This document shows, in pieces, positions 1-7,461 of a DNA stretch of 64,000 nucleotides. Origin of the DNA: RGEC01 sp964626685. Its GTDB lineage: Bacteria > Bacteroidota > Bacteroidia > NS11-12g > UBA955. Each line of letters starts with the position of its first letter. The first letter of the stretch is position 1. Both the position numbers and the translations under genes were made by a program. The DNA lies in contig CAZVJY010000004.1 of the NCBI GenBank assembly GCA_964626685.1, forward strand, positions 148,126 through 212,125. The letters are read 5' to 3'. Under the pieces are notes generated by a model. The model saw only the letters and a list, made by a program, of their open reading frames with translations. It ran no database searches and was not told where the DNA came from.

Positions 1-184
1 GGGTAGACGAAAACAAAGTGTCAACCCGCATGCGCATGCCGGCTCCGGCAAAAATGCCATCAAACTGCTCAATCTTAAGCGTAATGCCCGGCGGATTCAG
101 GGTTTCCAGTAATTTTTGGTCGAAGCCATCCCTTACTTTCTCAAAGGAAGAATTTACCGTAGTTTTCAGGGTGATCCGAATCAT
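1..184 (-). CDS. SRPBCC-family ligand-binding protein (N-terminal part)
   Basis: The minus-strand frame opens with ATG at 184 and runs off the left edge without a stop, giving about 61 residues beginning MIRITLKTTVNSS. The pattern of a short beta strand ending in a T-V-x-x-S motif, a helix with F-E-K-V, and then L-x-P-P-G-I-T-L-x-I is typical of the START/SRPBCC fold, often annotated in this phylum as a ligand-binding or cell-division-inhibitor-like SRPBCC protein. The ligand cannot be predicted. It is divergent from the pterin genes to its right. The family call is moderately secure; the rest of the protein lies outside the window. Confidence 0.6.
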   Translation of the reverse strand, partial: MIRITLKTTVNSSFEKVRDGFDQKLLETLNPPGITLKIEQFDGIFAGAGMRMRVDTLFSST

Positions 185-261
185 TTTTATGCCAATTAAA
201 ACTTTTTCAAGTCGATTTGGTTTTTATAGTACGGTTTTTGCAGTAAAAGATTAAACAGAAT

Positions 262-684
262 ATGGCAAATTGGGTTTCGGTAACGCGCACGGCACAGTTT
301 AATGCAGCCCACAGGTTGCATGTAGAAGCATGGAGTGCCGAGAAAAACCGTGCGTTTTTCGGATTGTGCAACAATCCCAACTACCATGGCCATAATTATG
401 AATTGCATGTAACTGTTTCCGGTCCGCTGGATCCTGTTTCGGGATACCTGCTTGATATGAAAACGCTGAAAGACTGGATTAAAGAGGATGTGGAAGACGC
501 CTTTGATCACAAAAACCTGAACCTGGATACGGAAGAATTTAAAAACCTGAATCCTACCGCCGAAAACATGGCTGTGGTCATCTGGGAAAAGCTCAAAAAG
601 CGACTTCAGCCCGAAATGAAACTGAAAATTAAATTGTTTGAAACACCCCGAAATTTTGTAGAATTTGATGGAGCACAATCATAA
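262..684 (+). CDS. 6-pyruvoyl/6-carboxy-tetrahydropterin synthase family protein
   Basis: This cytosolic zinc enzyme acts on dihydroneopterin triphosphate, giving either 6-pyruvoyl-tetrahydropterin (biopterin route) or 6-carboxytetrahydropterin (QueD, queuosine route). Zinc ligands are visible as His17 (AAHRLH), His42 and His44 (HGH); Cys36 is the candidate nucleophile, with the Asp82-His83 pair and Glu127 (FETP) completing the active site. The 140-residue length is normal. The Cys and HGH are separated by five residues in a CNNPN-type segment, as in animal PTPS, whereas E. coli QueD has three. The 3' end overlaps the folE start, so the two are probably co-translated and the FolE product feeds this enzyme. 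I am sure of the family but not of which product is made. Confidence 0.9.
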   Translation: MANWVSVTRTAQFNAAHRLHVEAWSAEKNRAFFGLCNNPNYHGHNYELHVTVSGPLDPVSGYLLDMKTLKDWIKEDVEDAFDHKNLNLDTEEFKNLNPTAENMAVVIWEKLKKRLQPEMKLKIKLFETPRNFVEFDGAQS

Positions 685-1342
685 ACACAATCACGATATG
701 CTGGGCGATGACCACGTGGGAACCAATATGGAAACCCCGCTGAGGCCCGACGCATTCCAAATGGATAATGATCTGAAAATAGAACTCATTGCCAAGCACT
801 TTACTGAAATCATGCACATTCTTGGTCTCGATCTTACCGATGAGAGCCTGAAAGGCACGCCCCTGCGGGTTGCTAAAATGTTCGTGAACGAGCAATTTAA
901 GGGACTTGATCCCGAGAACCGCCCGCACCCAACCTTGTTTGAAAATGGTTTTAAATACAAGGAAATGCTGGTGGAAAAGGACATTCACTTTTTCAGTACC
1001 TGTGAGCACCATTTCGTACCCATCATGGGAAGGGCACATTTGGCATACGTGAGCAGCGGCAAGGTAATCGGATTGAGCAAGCTGAACCGCATTGTGGATT
1101 ATTATGCCAAGCGTCCGCAGGTGCAGGAGCGCATGACGGTGCAGATTGCCAACGAACTGATGGAAGTGTTGGAAACACAGGATGTGGCGGTAATCATAGA
1201 TGCAAGGCATTTGTGTGTTGCCAGCCGAGGTATAAAAGATATCAGCAGCGCCACGGTAACTGCCAGTTACCACGGTAAGTTCAACGATCCTCAGGTTCGT
1301 GCCGAACTGCTGAAATATATCGAGATGAACGGCGCTGAATAA
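668..1342 (+). CDS. folE: GTP cyclohydrolase I
   Basis: FolE converts GTP to 7,8-dihydroneopterin triphosphate, the first step toward folate, biopterin and queuosine-type pterins. Zinc ligands Cys112 and His115 (TCEHHF) and Cys183 (HLCVASRG) are in place, along with the core K-G-T-P-L-R-V-A-K and G-L-S-K-L-N-R segments. ATG at 668 is chosen over the TTG three bases earlier; it gives 224 residues, in the usual range. The start lies within the preceding PTPS-like gene (17-base overlap), which suggests translational coupling. The first 16 residues are unusually His- and Asp-rich (HNHKHNHD), an extension that could bind metal. A strong terminator hairpin follows. Confidence 0.96.
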   Translation: MEHNHKHNHDMLGDDHVGTNMETPLRPDAFQMDNDLKIELIAKHFTEIMHILGLDLTDESLKGTPLRVAKMFVNEQFKGLDPENRPHPTLFENGFKYKEMLVEKDIHFFSTCEHHFVPIMGRAHLAYVSSGKVIGLSKLNRIVDYYAKRPQVQERMTVQIANELMEVLETQDVAVIIDARHLCVASRGIKDISSATVTASYHGKFNDPQVRAELLKYIEMNGAE

Positions 1343-1371
1343 GGGCTGTTTTTTTTATAGTGTTGTTTGTG

Positions 1372-1398
1372 AAAAAAGGCGCCTCAGGCGCCTTTTTT
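1372..1398. terminator. Bidirectional intrinsic terminator after folE
   Basis: A-run, then GGCGCC, a TCA loop, GGCGCC and a T-run form a perfect hairpin flanked by A and T tracts. It can stop both the folE transcript and the converging minus-strand gene that ends at 1430. Confidence 0.9.
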
Positions 1399-1429
1399 GA
1401 TGATTTTTATTTCTGAACAGCAGTCAATG

Positions 1430-3331
1430 TTAATCAACGTATAGCTTTTGAGAAAAAAGCACTTTTCCAGGTTTACTTACCCTGATGATATATAAACCGC
1501 TTGAAAGTGCTTTCCTGTTAAAGGTTAACAACGTTTTGCCGCTTTTAAGATTCCCCCTAAAAAGAGTATGAATGACTTTTCCATTAATATCTAAAATATC
1601 AATTTTAACAGGGTTTGTACCTGAAAAGTTGAACTCTACATTGTAAAGGCTCACTACAGGATTAGGAAACACTAAAAATGCTGTTGGTTTTTCCATTGCA
1701 CTTTTGTCGGTATTGGTAAATGAGTTGTTTAGCTGAGCAATCCACGTGTTAAAGCAATTGTATTGGGTGTTAAACAAACGCTGTGTGGATCCATAACATC
1801 CGCTTATCCAAACTTCCGGTCCGGTGCTGTTGTTTTTGTAGGCAATTCCGGTGTAATCACCCCAGCGGGCTGTGTTTTCAAACTGAAACGCATCAACATA
1901 ATTGTTGCCTGCTTTCACCAAAATCGAACTTGACCAGGTTTGATTGCCGTTAAAAACCACTGCCCTTGTTTCTGGGAATATAGCTGAGCTGCTTCTTAAA
2001 AAACAAAAAATCACAGTTTTATCGCTTGCTGTGGTAGCGTAAGATGCAACCGAAGGAAACGCACAGTCAAAACCAGGTTCGCCATAACTGAATGATTGAT
2101 TTGTAAGCGTGTTTACATTTAGACGATTGTAATTGATACCGGTGTATCCGGAGTTTTGATAATCGTCTTGAAAGACATAGTGAATAATGCCATCAAGATA
2201 AAAAGCATTTAAAATTCTACAGTCACCGGTAACCAGTTGTACTGGGCTTCCTGCTTGTTCAGCATTGCCTGCGGGTTCGTAATCCGGCTTGAAAATCCTT
2301 TTTCTTGTAAGTTTTGGATTATTCGCAATTTCGCTGGTTATTTCATACAGGTCGACGGCGTTGCCTCTGCCTGGGCTTTGGCTGACAAAATACAGGCCGG
2401 GTCCGTAATTGCCTTTCTGGCCATAGGAAACGGGAATAAGAGTAGAAGGATTGCTGTTGATGTCTGTCCAAACTATCCAGTTTAAGTTTGTGCCCGAGAA
2501 TCCGTTTGCCTTTGTGATTTGATAAACTATCGATTGGCTGAATCCTGTCATTTCATTAAATAAATTCCCTGTGATAAAAACTTCATTATTGGATATGCCT
2601 AGTTTGGGGTAGTCTGTCCAGCAAGAGTTGTTGAGAGGATTGCCACTTAGCTTGTATATCCACCAGCCATCCATTGGATTATTTGATTTGGAAAAGCAAA
2701 CGATAAGTTTGCTTGTGGTGGAATTAAATCCGTGAATTGCGATCATTATGAATCTGTCCTGGGTTGCATCATACAATACAATAGGATCATAGATAATCTC
2801 AGTAAGGGCAGGGTCGTTGAATAATTCCCAGAATGAGCCTGTCCATAAAAGCCGTCCGAAGCGGTTGTAGTAGGCTATATTACAGTTTATAACAGAAACA
2901 ATATTCCCATTTTCTGCAACTGCAATTGTGTTATCAGGTGGTGCACCACCATTGAAGATATTCCCTTGGAAGTTATTTGCAATTGATAAATTGGCAAAGG
3001 CATCCTGTGTATTCAGTTCTTCTTTGTGTGTGTAAACGATGTTTGATTTCTTTATTGTTTTTTGCGCCTTTAACAACAATACCGAAGAATCAAAGCTTGT
3101 TTTTTTTGAATAATTTCTCACGTGAGTGAGGAATGCCGGTTTATTTAGGTTGGTCGTTGAATTTCCAACGCATTCAGTCGAATGAACTTTTGATTTTATG
3201 GCCTCGGATAATGAGGATTGACCGCTGCTGTTGTTAGAGGGCTTTAAATATTGCGCATTTACTTTATAATTTATCAAAAATATGGCACCCAATAGAAGAA
3301 GAGAACGTAAATGTAATTTCTGATGATTCAT
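1430..3331 (-). CDS. Exported T9SS-sorted protein of unknown function
   Basis: The 633-residue protein begins MNHQKLHLRSLLLLG with a hydrophobic stretch and a cleavage-like N-A-Q, a clear signal peptide. The longer frame upstream adds a charged segment and is less likely. The C-terminal roughly 85 residues carry the T9SS type A sorting pattern: F-P-N-P, a beta strand, I-D-I-L-D-I-N-G-K-V, L-S-S-G-L-Y-I-I-R-V and a terminal K-L-Y-V-D. It should therefore be exported through the outer membrane by the type IX system and anchored or released. The central body has repeated D-P-I-V-x-Y-D and W-x-D-Y-T-G-I-like segments suggestive of a beta-propeller, but I cannot assign an activity. PorQ, part of the same export route, is encoded at about 20.1 kb. 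Confidence 0.85.
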   Translation of the reverse strand: MNHQKLHLRSLLLLGAIFLINYKVNAQYLKPSNNSSGQSSLSEAIKSKVHSTECVGNSTTNLNKPAFLTHVRNYSKKTSFDSSVLLLKAQKTIKKSNIVYTHKEELNTQDAFANLSIANNFQGNIFNGGAPPDNTIAVAENGNIVSVINCNIAYYNRFGRLLWTGSFWELFNDPALTEIIYDPIVLYDATQDRFIMIAIHGFNSTTSKLIVCFSKSNNPMDGWWIYKLSGNPLNNSCWTDYPKLGISNNEVFITGNLFNEMTGFSQSIVYQITKANGFSGTNLNWIVWTDINSNPSTLIPVSYGQKGNYGPGLYFVSQSPGRGNAVDLYEITSEIANNPKLTRKRIFKPDYEPAGNAEQAGSPVQLVTGDCRILNAFYLDGIIHYVFQDDYQNSGYTGINYNRLNVNTLTNQSFSYGEPGFDCAFPSVASYATTASDKTVIFCFLRSSSAIFPETRAVVFNGNQTWSSSILVKAGNNYVDAFQFENTARWGDYTGIAYKNNSTGPEVWISGCYGSTQRLFNTQYNCFNTWIAQLNNSFTNTDKSAMEKPTAFLVFPNPVVSLYNVEFNFSGTNPVKIDILDINGKVIHTLFRGNLKSGKTLLTFNRKALSSGLYIIRVSKPGKVLFSQKLYVD

Positions 3332-3545
3332 TAGAAAGTCAATATTGTTGATGAAATGATAACGGTGTCGCTCACGAACCTTAAATAGCATAGTAATGAC
3401 CCATTTTCATAACAATATGATTAACTGTTATGTTTTTAGAATAAAACAAGAGCAGTTTTGCCCATTATACCATAAACCGCGTGTTTTACAAGGCAAAACT
3501 GGGTTTAATAGATAGTATGTTTCTTATCTGAATTGCGATATTGAT

Positions 3546-4205
3546 TTAAAAACCAACCCCAATGGTCATTCCAACTTTGGGTAGTAAACCATTGTGATAT
3601 ATAAAGTATGCTTCAGGGCTTTGTTTGTAATCAAATGAAGGATCATCCTTTTTAACCGTGCTATTGGATACACGCATACCCGCTCCGGCATAAAAGTCAA
3701 CATAGAAAGATTCACCCAGTGATTTTTGCAGTCCAATTACAAAACCGGGATACACGGCGGTGGTTTTTACATCATTGGTTCTTTCTTCGTTGGTACTAAT
3801 AGGCCACGGTTGGTATATCGTGTACCTCGACCTTTCATTATATTGTCCAAACTGCCCAAACATGCCTATATAATATCCGGTGGCAGTCTGTGTTCCGGTT
3901 AAAGATTTTTCAATATGGAAGCGGTTCAAATAATACTTAAACTGATATTCTGCAGTAAAGCCGACGCCCCTGGTTATGCCGTTGTAATTGTCGGTGGGCT
4001 CCCTGTACATTACTTCCAGGCTCAGCTGGTGGGCTTTTTTCTGGTCTTTGTTAATGAATTCACCGGTCATCCACAAGCCACCCCGAATCAGGTGCTGGGG
4101 GCTGAACTTTAAGATGGTGGATGGAACCTGCATGTCGGCTTTGGGTTGCGAAAAGGCAGTTGATATGGCAACCGCAGCACTCAATAGGAAAATAATTTTC
4201 TTCAT
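3546..4205 (-). CDS. Outer-membrane beta-barrel-like exported protein
   Basis: Starts MKKIIFLLSAAVAISTAFSQ, a good signal peptide; the longer frame beginning at 4277 would include sequence upstream of the promoter and is rejected. The mature protein (about 200 residues) alternates polar and aromatic residues in strand-like segments (Y-Q-F-K-Y-Y-L-N, Y-Y-I-G-M-F-G-Q-F) and ends in an aromatic residue, as expected of small Bacteroidota outer-membrane barrels resembling the DUF3575 group. A perfect TATATTTG promoter box precedes it. Function is unknown. It is separated from tRNA-His by a terminator. Confidence 0.75.
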   Translation of the reverse strand: MKKIIFLLSAAVAISTAFSQPKADMQVPSTILKFSPQHLIRGGLWMTGEFINKDQKKAHQLSLEVMYREPTDNYNGITRGVGFTAEYQFKYYLNRFHIEKSLTGTQTATGYYIGMFGQFGQYNERSRYTIYQPWPISTNEERTNDVKTTAVYPGFVIGLQKSLGESFYVDFYAGAGMRVSNSTVKKDDPSFDYKQSPEAYFIYHNGLLPKVGMTIGVGF

Positions 4206-4222
4206 ATGGGTAATCGATTGAA

Positions 4223-4230
4223 CAAATATA
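4223..4230 (-). promoter_or_regulatory. TATATTTG -7 box for the barrel protein gene
   Basis: A perfect match to the Bacteroidota TAnnTTTG element on the minus strand, 17 bases before the ATG at 4205. It supports choosing that start. Confidence 0.6.
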
Positions 4231-4275
4231 CAAGGTTCAGGCTTATTGCCCCCAATCTTCAAACTTATGTAAAAC

Positions 4276-4302
4276 AAAAAGCGGCACTAAAGGCCGCTTT
4301 TT
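4276..4302 (-). terminator. Terminator after tRNA-His
   Basis: Inverted repeat AAAAAGCGGC / GCCGCTTTTT around a short loop just 3' of the minus-strand tRNA. It ends the tRNA transcript before the barrel-protein gene. Confidence 0.85.
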
Positions 4303-4320
4303 GACGTTGAAATTACCTTG

Positions 4321-4395
4321 GGCGAATAACCGGGTTCGAACCGGCGACCCCCAGTGCCACAAACTGGTGCTCTAACCAACTGAGCTATATCCGCC
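4321..4395 (-). tRNA. tRNA-His (anticodon GTG)
   Basis: The minus strand folds into a cloverleaf. The acceptor GCGGATA pairs with TATTCGC, the D stem starts GCTC, the anticodon stem is CCAGT/ACTGG around loop TTGTGGC (anticodon GUG), and the T arm contains GGTTCGAA. The extra G at position -1 opposite C73 is encoded, the hallmark of tRNA-His. The 3' CCA is not encoded and must be added afterwards. A promoter lies a few bases upstream and a terminator downstream, so it is a single-gene transcript. Confidence 0.97.
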
Positions 4396-4406
4396 GTAAA
4401 GGGTTG

Positions 4407-4414
4407 CAAATTTA
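4407..4414 (-). promoter_or_regulatory. TAAATTTG -7 box for tRNA-His
   Basis: A perfect TAnnTTTG on the minus strand, 11 bases from the tRNA 5' end, with a TTG about 20 bases further upstream matching the -33 element. The precursor leader should be only a few bases. Confidence 0.75.
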
Positions 4415-4458
4415 AGGAACAATCATCATTTTCTCAACAGGAATTCAATACGTTTTAT

Positions 4459-4466
4459 CATCTTTG
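4459..4466 (+). promoter_or_regulatory. CATCTTTG -7-like box for the glycan operon
   Basis: One mismatch to TAnnTTTG, followed by CACC as at several other promoters in this window. Transcription would begin near 4472, which bears on where the glycosyltransferase frame starts. Confidence 0.5.
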
Positions 4467-4495
4467 CACCTATTCTACCGCAACGCCCCCTCCAT

Positions 4496-5611
4496 ATTCT
4501 CCTTTTTTGCAGCTGGTATCCCACTCCGGAAAGCCCGCTTAATGGCATTTTCTGCCGAGAACTGGCGTCGTTGCTTTCCACCCACCATAAGGTTTCAGTC
4601 GTCTTTGTTCGTTATCATTCAAAAGGTGGAAAGCCTGAAATTATAAGGCACAAACAGGCAGGTTTTGAGGAGTTTGAAATCAGAATTCCCAGAAAACGTG
4701 GACTTTTTGCTCCTTTCTGCCATCAATATCATTTGAAGAATCTGCTGAATAAATGTCTGGAGATTTGTGATGATGTGAATCTGATTCATGTACAGGTTGG
4801 CTGGAAAGCCGCCTGGGATGCAGCGGTTTTACTCAGAAAAAAGGATATTCCAGTTGTGGTTACGGAACACAATACCGATTGGCTGCCGCAGGACAGGCAA
4901 TATCCTGTCTGGAAGCGTCATCTCACATCCTGGGCCATGCGCAGGGCTTCGGCCGTCACAGCTGTTTCGGCCAATCTTGCAGAAAATATTGAAACCTTTA
5001 CCAGCAAACCCGTAGAGGTAATTCCCAATCCTGTGGCAGATGCCTTTACCTCCGCACAGATTGTATCACCTGCGATAGAAGGCCCGGTTTTTCTGCATGT
5101 TTCCAATGGTAATCTCAGCCAAAAGCAGACAGATAAAATCATACGTGTATTTTCACAGTATGTGCAGGAAAATCCCCATGCCCGTCTGCAATTGAATGTA
5201 CCCGAAGAGGCGTTTAATGTCTTCAAATCTGAGAATCCGCACTGCAGCTGGGATAAAATAGATTTGCTTGCGCCAAATGATGATAAGGCCGTTCTGCTAA
5301 AGCGCATGCAAAATGCCGACTTTCTCCTGAGCTACAGCCGTTTTGAAACTTTTGGTCTTGTCATCGCCGAGGCTCTCTGTCTGGGAGTGCCCGCCATTTA
5401 TACCCCCTGCAAAGGAGCCGATTTGATTATTGATGAAAAAATGGGAATTATGTGCGATGCTGATAACGAGCAATCCTTGCTGGAAGCCATGCGTAAAACA
5501 GAAGGTTTTTCTGCGGACAGAAGCTATATTGCCGCCAAGGCCCGAGAACAATTCAATGCTAAATCCGTGTTGGATGCATACAAAGCACTTTATCAAAAAT
5601 TGATACCCTAA
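4496..5611 (+). CDS. Family 4-type glycosyltransferase
   Basis: A cytosolic or membrane-associated GT-B glycosyltransferase that moves a sugar from a nucleotide donor, probably to a lipid-linked or surface glycan. The donor-site E-x7-E motif lies at 5345-5368 (F-E-T-F-G-L-V-I-A-E), preceded by the acceptor-domain T-E-H-N-T and V-I-P-N-P-V segments. The first canonical start is TTG 4571, but the open frame continues upstream and encodes H-I-L-L-F-C-S-W-Y-P-T-P-E-S-P-L-N-G-I-F. That is the expected N-terminal strand and loop of this family, so the gene must begin earlier. No ATG, GTG or TTG exists there. ATT 4496 is used here as a table-11 start; ATT 4472 is the alternative. It is two bases from asnB and co-transcribed with it. 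The function is sure as a class, the start is not. Confidence 0.82.
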   Translation: MLLFCSWYPTPESPLNGIFCRELASLLSTHHKVSVVFVRYHSKGGKPEIIRHKQAGFEEFEIRIPRKRGLFAPFCHQYHLKNLLNKCLEICDDVNLIHVQVGWKAAWDAAVLLRKKDIPVVVTEHNTDWLPQDRQYPVWKRHLTSWAMRRASAVTAVSANLAENIETFTSKPVEVIPNPVADAFTSAQIVSPAIEGPVFLHVSNGNLSQKQTDKIIRVFSQYVQENPHARLQLNVPEEAFNVFKSENPHCSWDKIDLLAPNDDKAVLLKRMQNADFLLSYSRFETFGLVIAEALCLGVPAIYTPCKGADLIIDEKMGIMCDADNEQSLLEAMRKTEGFSADRSYIAAKAREQFNAKSVLDAYKALYQKLIP

Positions 5612-5613
5612 CT

Positions 5614-7461
5614 ATGTGTGGAATTGCCGGAGTATTCAGCCTCAAACCCATATCCGCTTTGGAAATGGCGCGGATTTGCATGCAGTTTTCCGAGGACCTG
5701 TCGCACCGCGGACCGAATGACGAAGGTTTTGTATTGATGGACAGAAATTGGAAACCCCATGTGTTTGCAGGAAACAATACTATATCGGCGCTGCAGTTGC
5801 CGCACATACAGTCAGCAGAAGGCGAATACCTTGGAGCCTTTATTCACCGAAGACTCAGCATCATTCAGCCCGGATCACAGGGCCATCAGCCGTTTTGGGA
5901 TGAAAATAGTATCCTTTGCTACAACGGCGAAACCTTCAATTTTACAGAACTTGATGGTGCGTACGGGTTTCAAAACCAGAGCAAAACGGACACACAGACG
6001 GTTTTTAATCTTTTAAAAACACAGGGCGAAAAAGCCGTGCAGCAGCTCGACGGTTTTTTTGCCTTAGGCTTTGTAAATCTCGTAAATGGCATGTTACACC
6101 TGCGCCGAGATACCACCGGTGTAAAGCCTTTGGTGTATGCCCAAACCGAAACCGCATTTGCGTTTTCATCCGAAACAAAAGCACTCCGACATTTTCTGAA
6201 TACGGTAAGCATCCGTCCACAGGCGGTATTTCACCATTTGTGCGAGGGTGTCGTTTTACCAGATCAGGGGTTCTATAACGAAATAGAAATTGTGCAGGAA
6301 GGGTTGGATGTAAACATTCAAACCTTGGAAACGTCAATTGTTTACTACCCGGAAAATGAAGAAAAACCCGGTTCTGACTTGCGTTCCCAGCTCCAAAGCA
6401 GTGTGGGCAGGCGTTTAATGTCGGATGTGCCACTGGGATTTGCCGTGAGTGGCGGTCTCGATAGTGCTGCGGTGATTGGGCTGGCCAGAAAAACGTTGGG
6501 AGCTGATGCGCCATTGTCGCTGTTTTCCATCATTTCTTCGGATCCGCAATCTGATGAACGACAATGGCAGCAGAAGGTGGCAGAATTCAACCGCGCCGAA
6601 TGGCACACATTGGCCATCGAAGATGCCGGCTTGCATCTCTTGGAAGAGGTAGCCCGCACGACCGACTTGCCGCCCATCGCCTGGAACAACCTGGCGCATT
6701 TTGAACTTTGCCGACTGGCAAAATCAAAGGGAGTTACGGTTTTCTTTAACGGACAAGGCGCTGATGAACTTTTCGGCGGATATCCCGATTATCTTTTCCG
6801 CGATTTTTGGGCTTTGCAAGGCACATTTCTAGGCAAAAACCAATTGCCGGTTTCATTCGGAACTGCTCTGACAGAGAACCTAAAACTGCAGGGCAAAACT
6901 TTTATGCCGTTCCTGTCCACCATGGCGGCGAAGAAACAGGCAGTTGGGCTTGTCAACCGTGATCTATGGCAACATGATTTGTTTCTGCCACGGCTTTCGC
7001 ACCTGCGCGCCGACCATAAAATGCACGCTGATTTTTACGGGCAGAAATTACGCCAAATGCTGACCTGGGAAGATCTGAATGGCATGGCCCACGGACTGGA
7101 AAGCCGCAATCCCTTTGCCGATGACATGGAGCTGGCAAAATGGCTGAATATTTCTTTTGAGGATAAAATTAAAAATGGCTACACCAAAGGGGTGTTGCGC
7201 GAAGCGCTTAAGGATGTAATGCCCGAATCGGTTCGCTGGCGGATAGATAAAAAAGGATTCACCGTACCGGATGCTGCACTTACCTGGAAGAACCGAAATG
7301 CCTGGGCCGGCTATGTAATGTCGGAAGTGCTGGATGTCTGGTCACCGAAGGAGAACAGAGAACTTTTAATGAAAAACCTGAAGGAAGAGGATGAAAATGG
7401 CCTGAAATGGTATTTTCGCCTCGCCGCATTGTCGGTTTTCCTCCAACAATCCCACCCATGA
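5614..7461 (+). CDS. asnB: Asparagine synthase-type glutamine amidotransferase
   Basis: Class II glutamine amidotransferase fused to an ATP-dependent synthetase. Cys2 (M-C-G-I-A-G) is the nucleophile of the N-terminal glutaminase, and S-G-G-L-D-S at residues 279-284 is the pyrophosphate loop of the synthetase domain. At 615 residues it has the length usual for AsnB. It converts aspartate to asparagine, or, as in some polysaccharide loci, amidates a sugar carboxylate. Location between a glycosyltransferase (two-base gap) and a flippase (ATGA overlap) favours a role in glycan modification, which is inference. The substrate cannot be read from the sequence. Confidence 0.93.
   Translation: MCGIAGVFSLKPISALEMARICMQFSEDLSHRGPNDEGFVLMDRNWKPHVFAGNNTISALQLPHIQSAEGEYLGAFIHRRLSIIQPGSQGHQPFWDENSILCYNGETFNFTELDGAYGFQNQSKTDTQTVFNLLKTQGEKAVQQLDGFFALGFVNLVNGMLHLRRDTTGVKPLVYAQTETAFAFSSETKALRHFLNTVSIRPQAVFHHLCEGVVLPDQGFYNEIEIVQEGLDVNIQTLETSIVYYPENEEKPGSDLRSQLQSSVGRRLMSDVPLGFAVSGGLDSAAVIGLARKTLGADAPLSLFSIISSDPQSDERQWQQKVAEFNRAEWHTLAIEDAGLHLLEEVARTTDLPPIAWNNLAHFELCRLAKSKGVTVFFNGQGADELFGGYPDYLFRDFWALQGTFLGKNQLPVSFGTALTENLKLQGKTFMPFLSTMAAKKQAVGLVNRDLWQHDLFLPRLSHLRADHKMHADFYGQKLRQMLTWEDLNGMAHGLESRNPFADDMELAKWLNISFEDKIKNGYTKGVLREALKDVMPESVRWRIDKKGFTVPDAALTWKNRNAWAGYVMSEVLDVWSPKENRELLMKNLKEEDENGLKWYFRLAALSVFLQQSHP

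Noticed and set aside
196..678. Long antisense frame opposite the pterin synthase
   Set aside because: It shadows a clear gene, has no family features, and its composition follows from the coding strand.
629..1273. Long antisense frame opposite folE
   Set aside because: FolE on the plus strand is complete with all metal ligands; the antisense translation shows no recognisable motif.
4321..4500. tRNA-His beside a glycan module as a possible island insertion site
   Set aside because: The tRNA 3' end faces away from the module, and I saw no integrase, direct repeat of the tRNA end or change in base composition.
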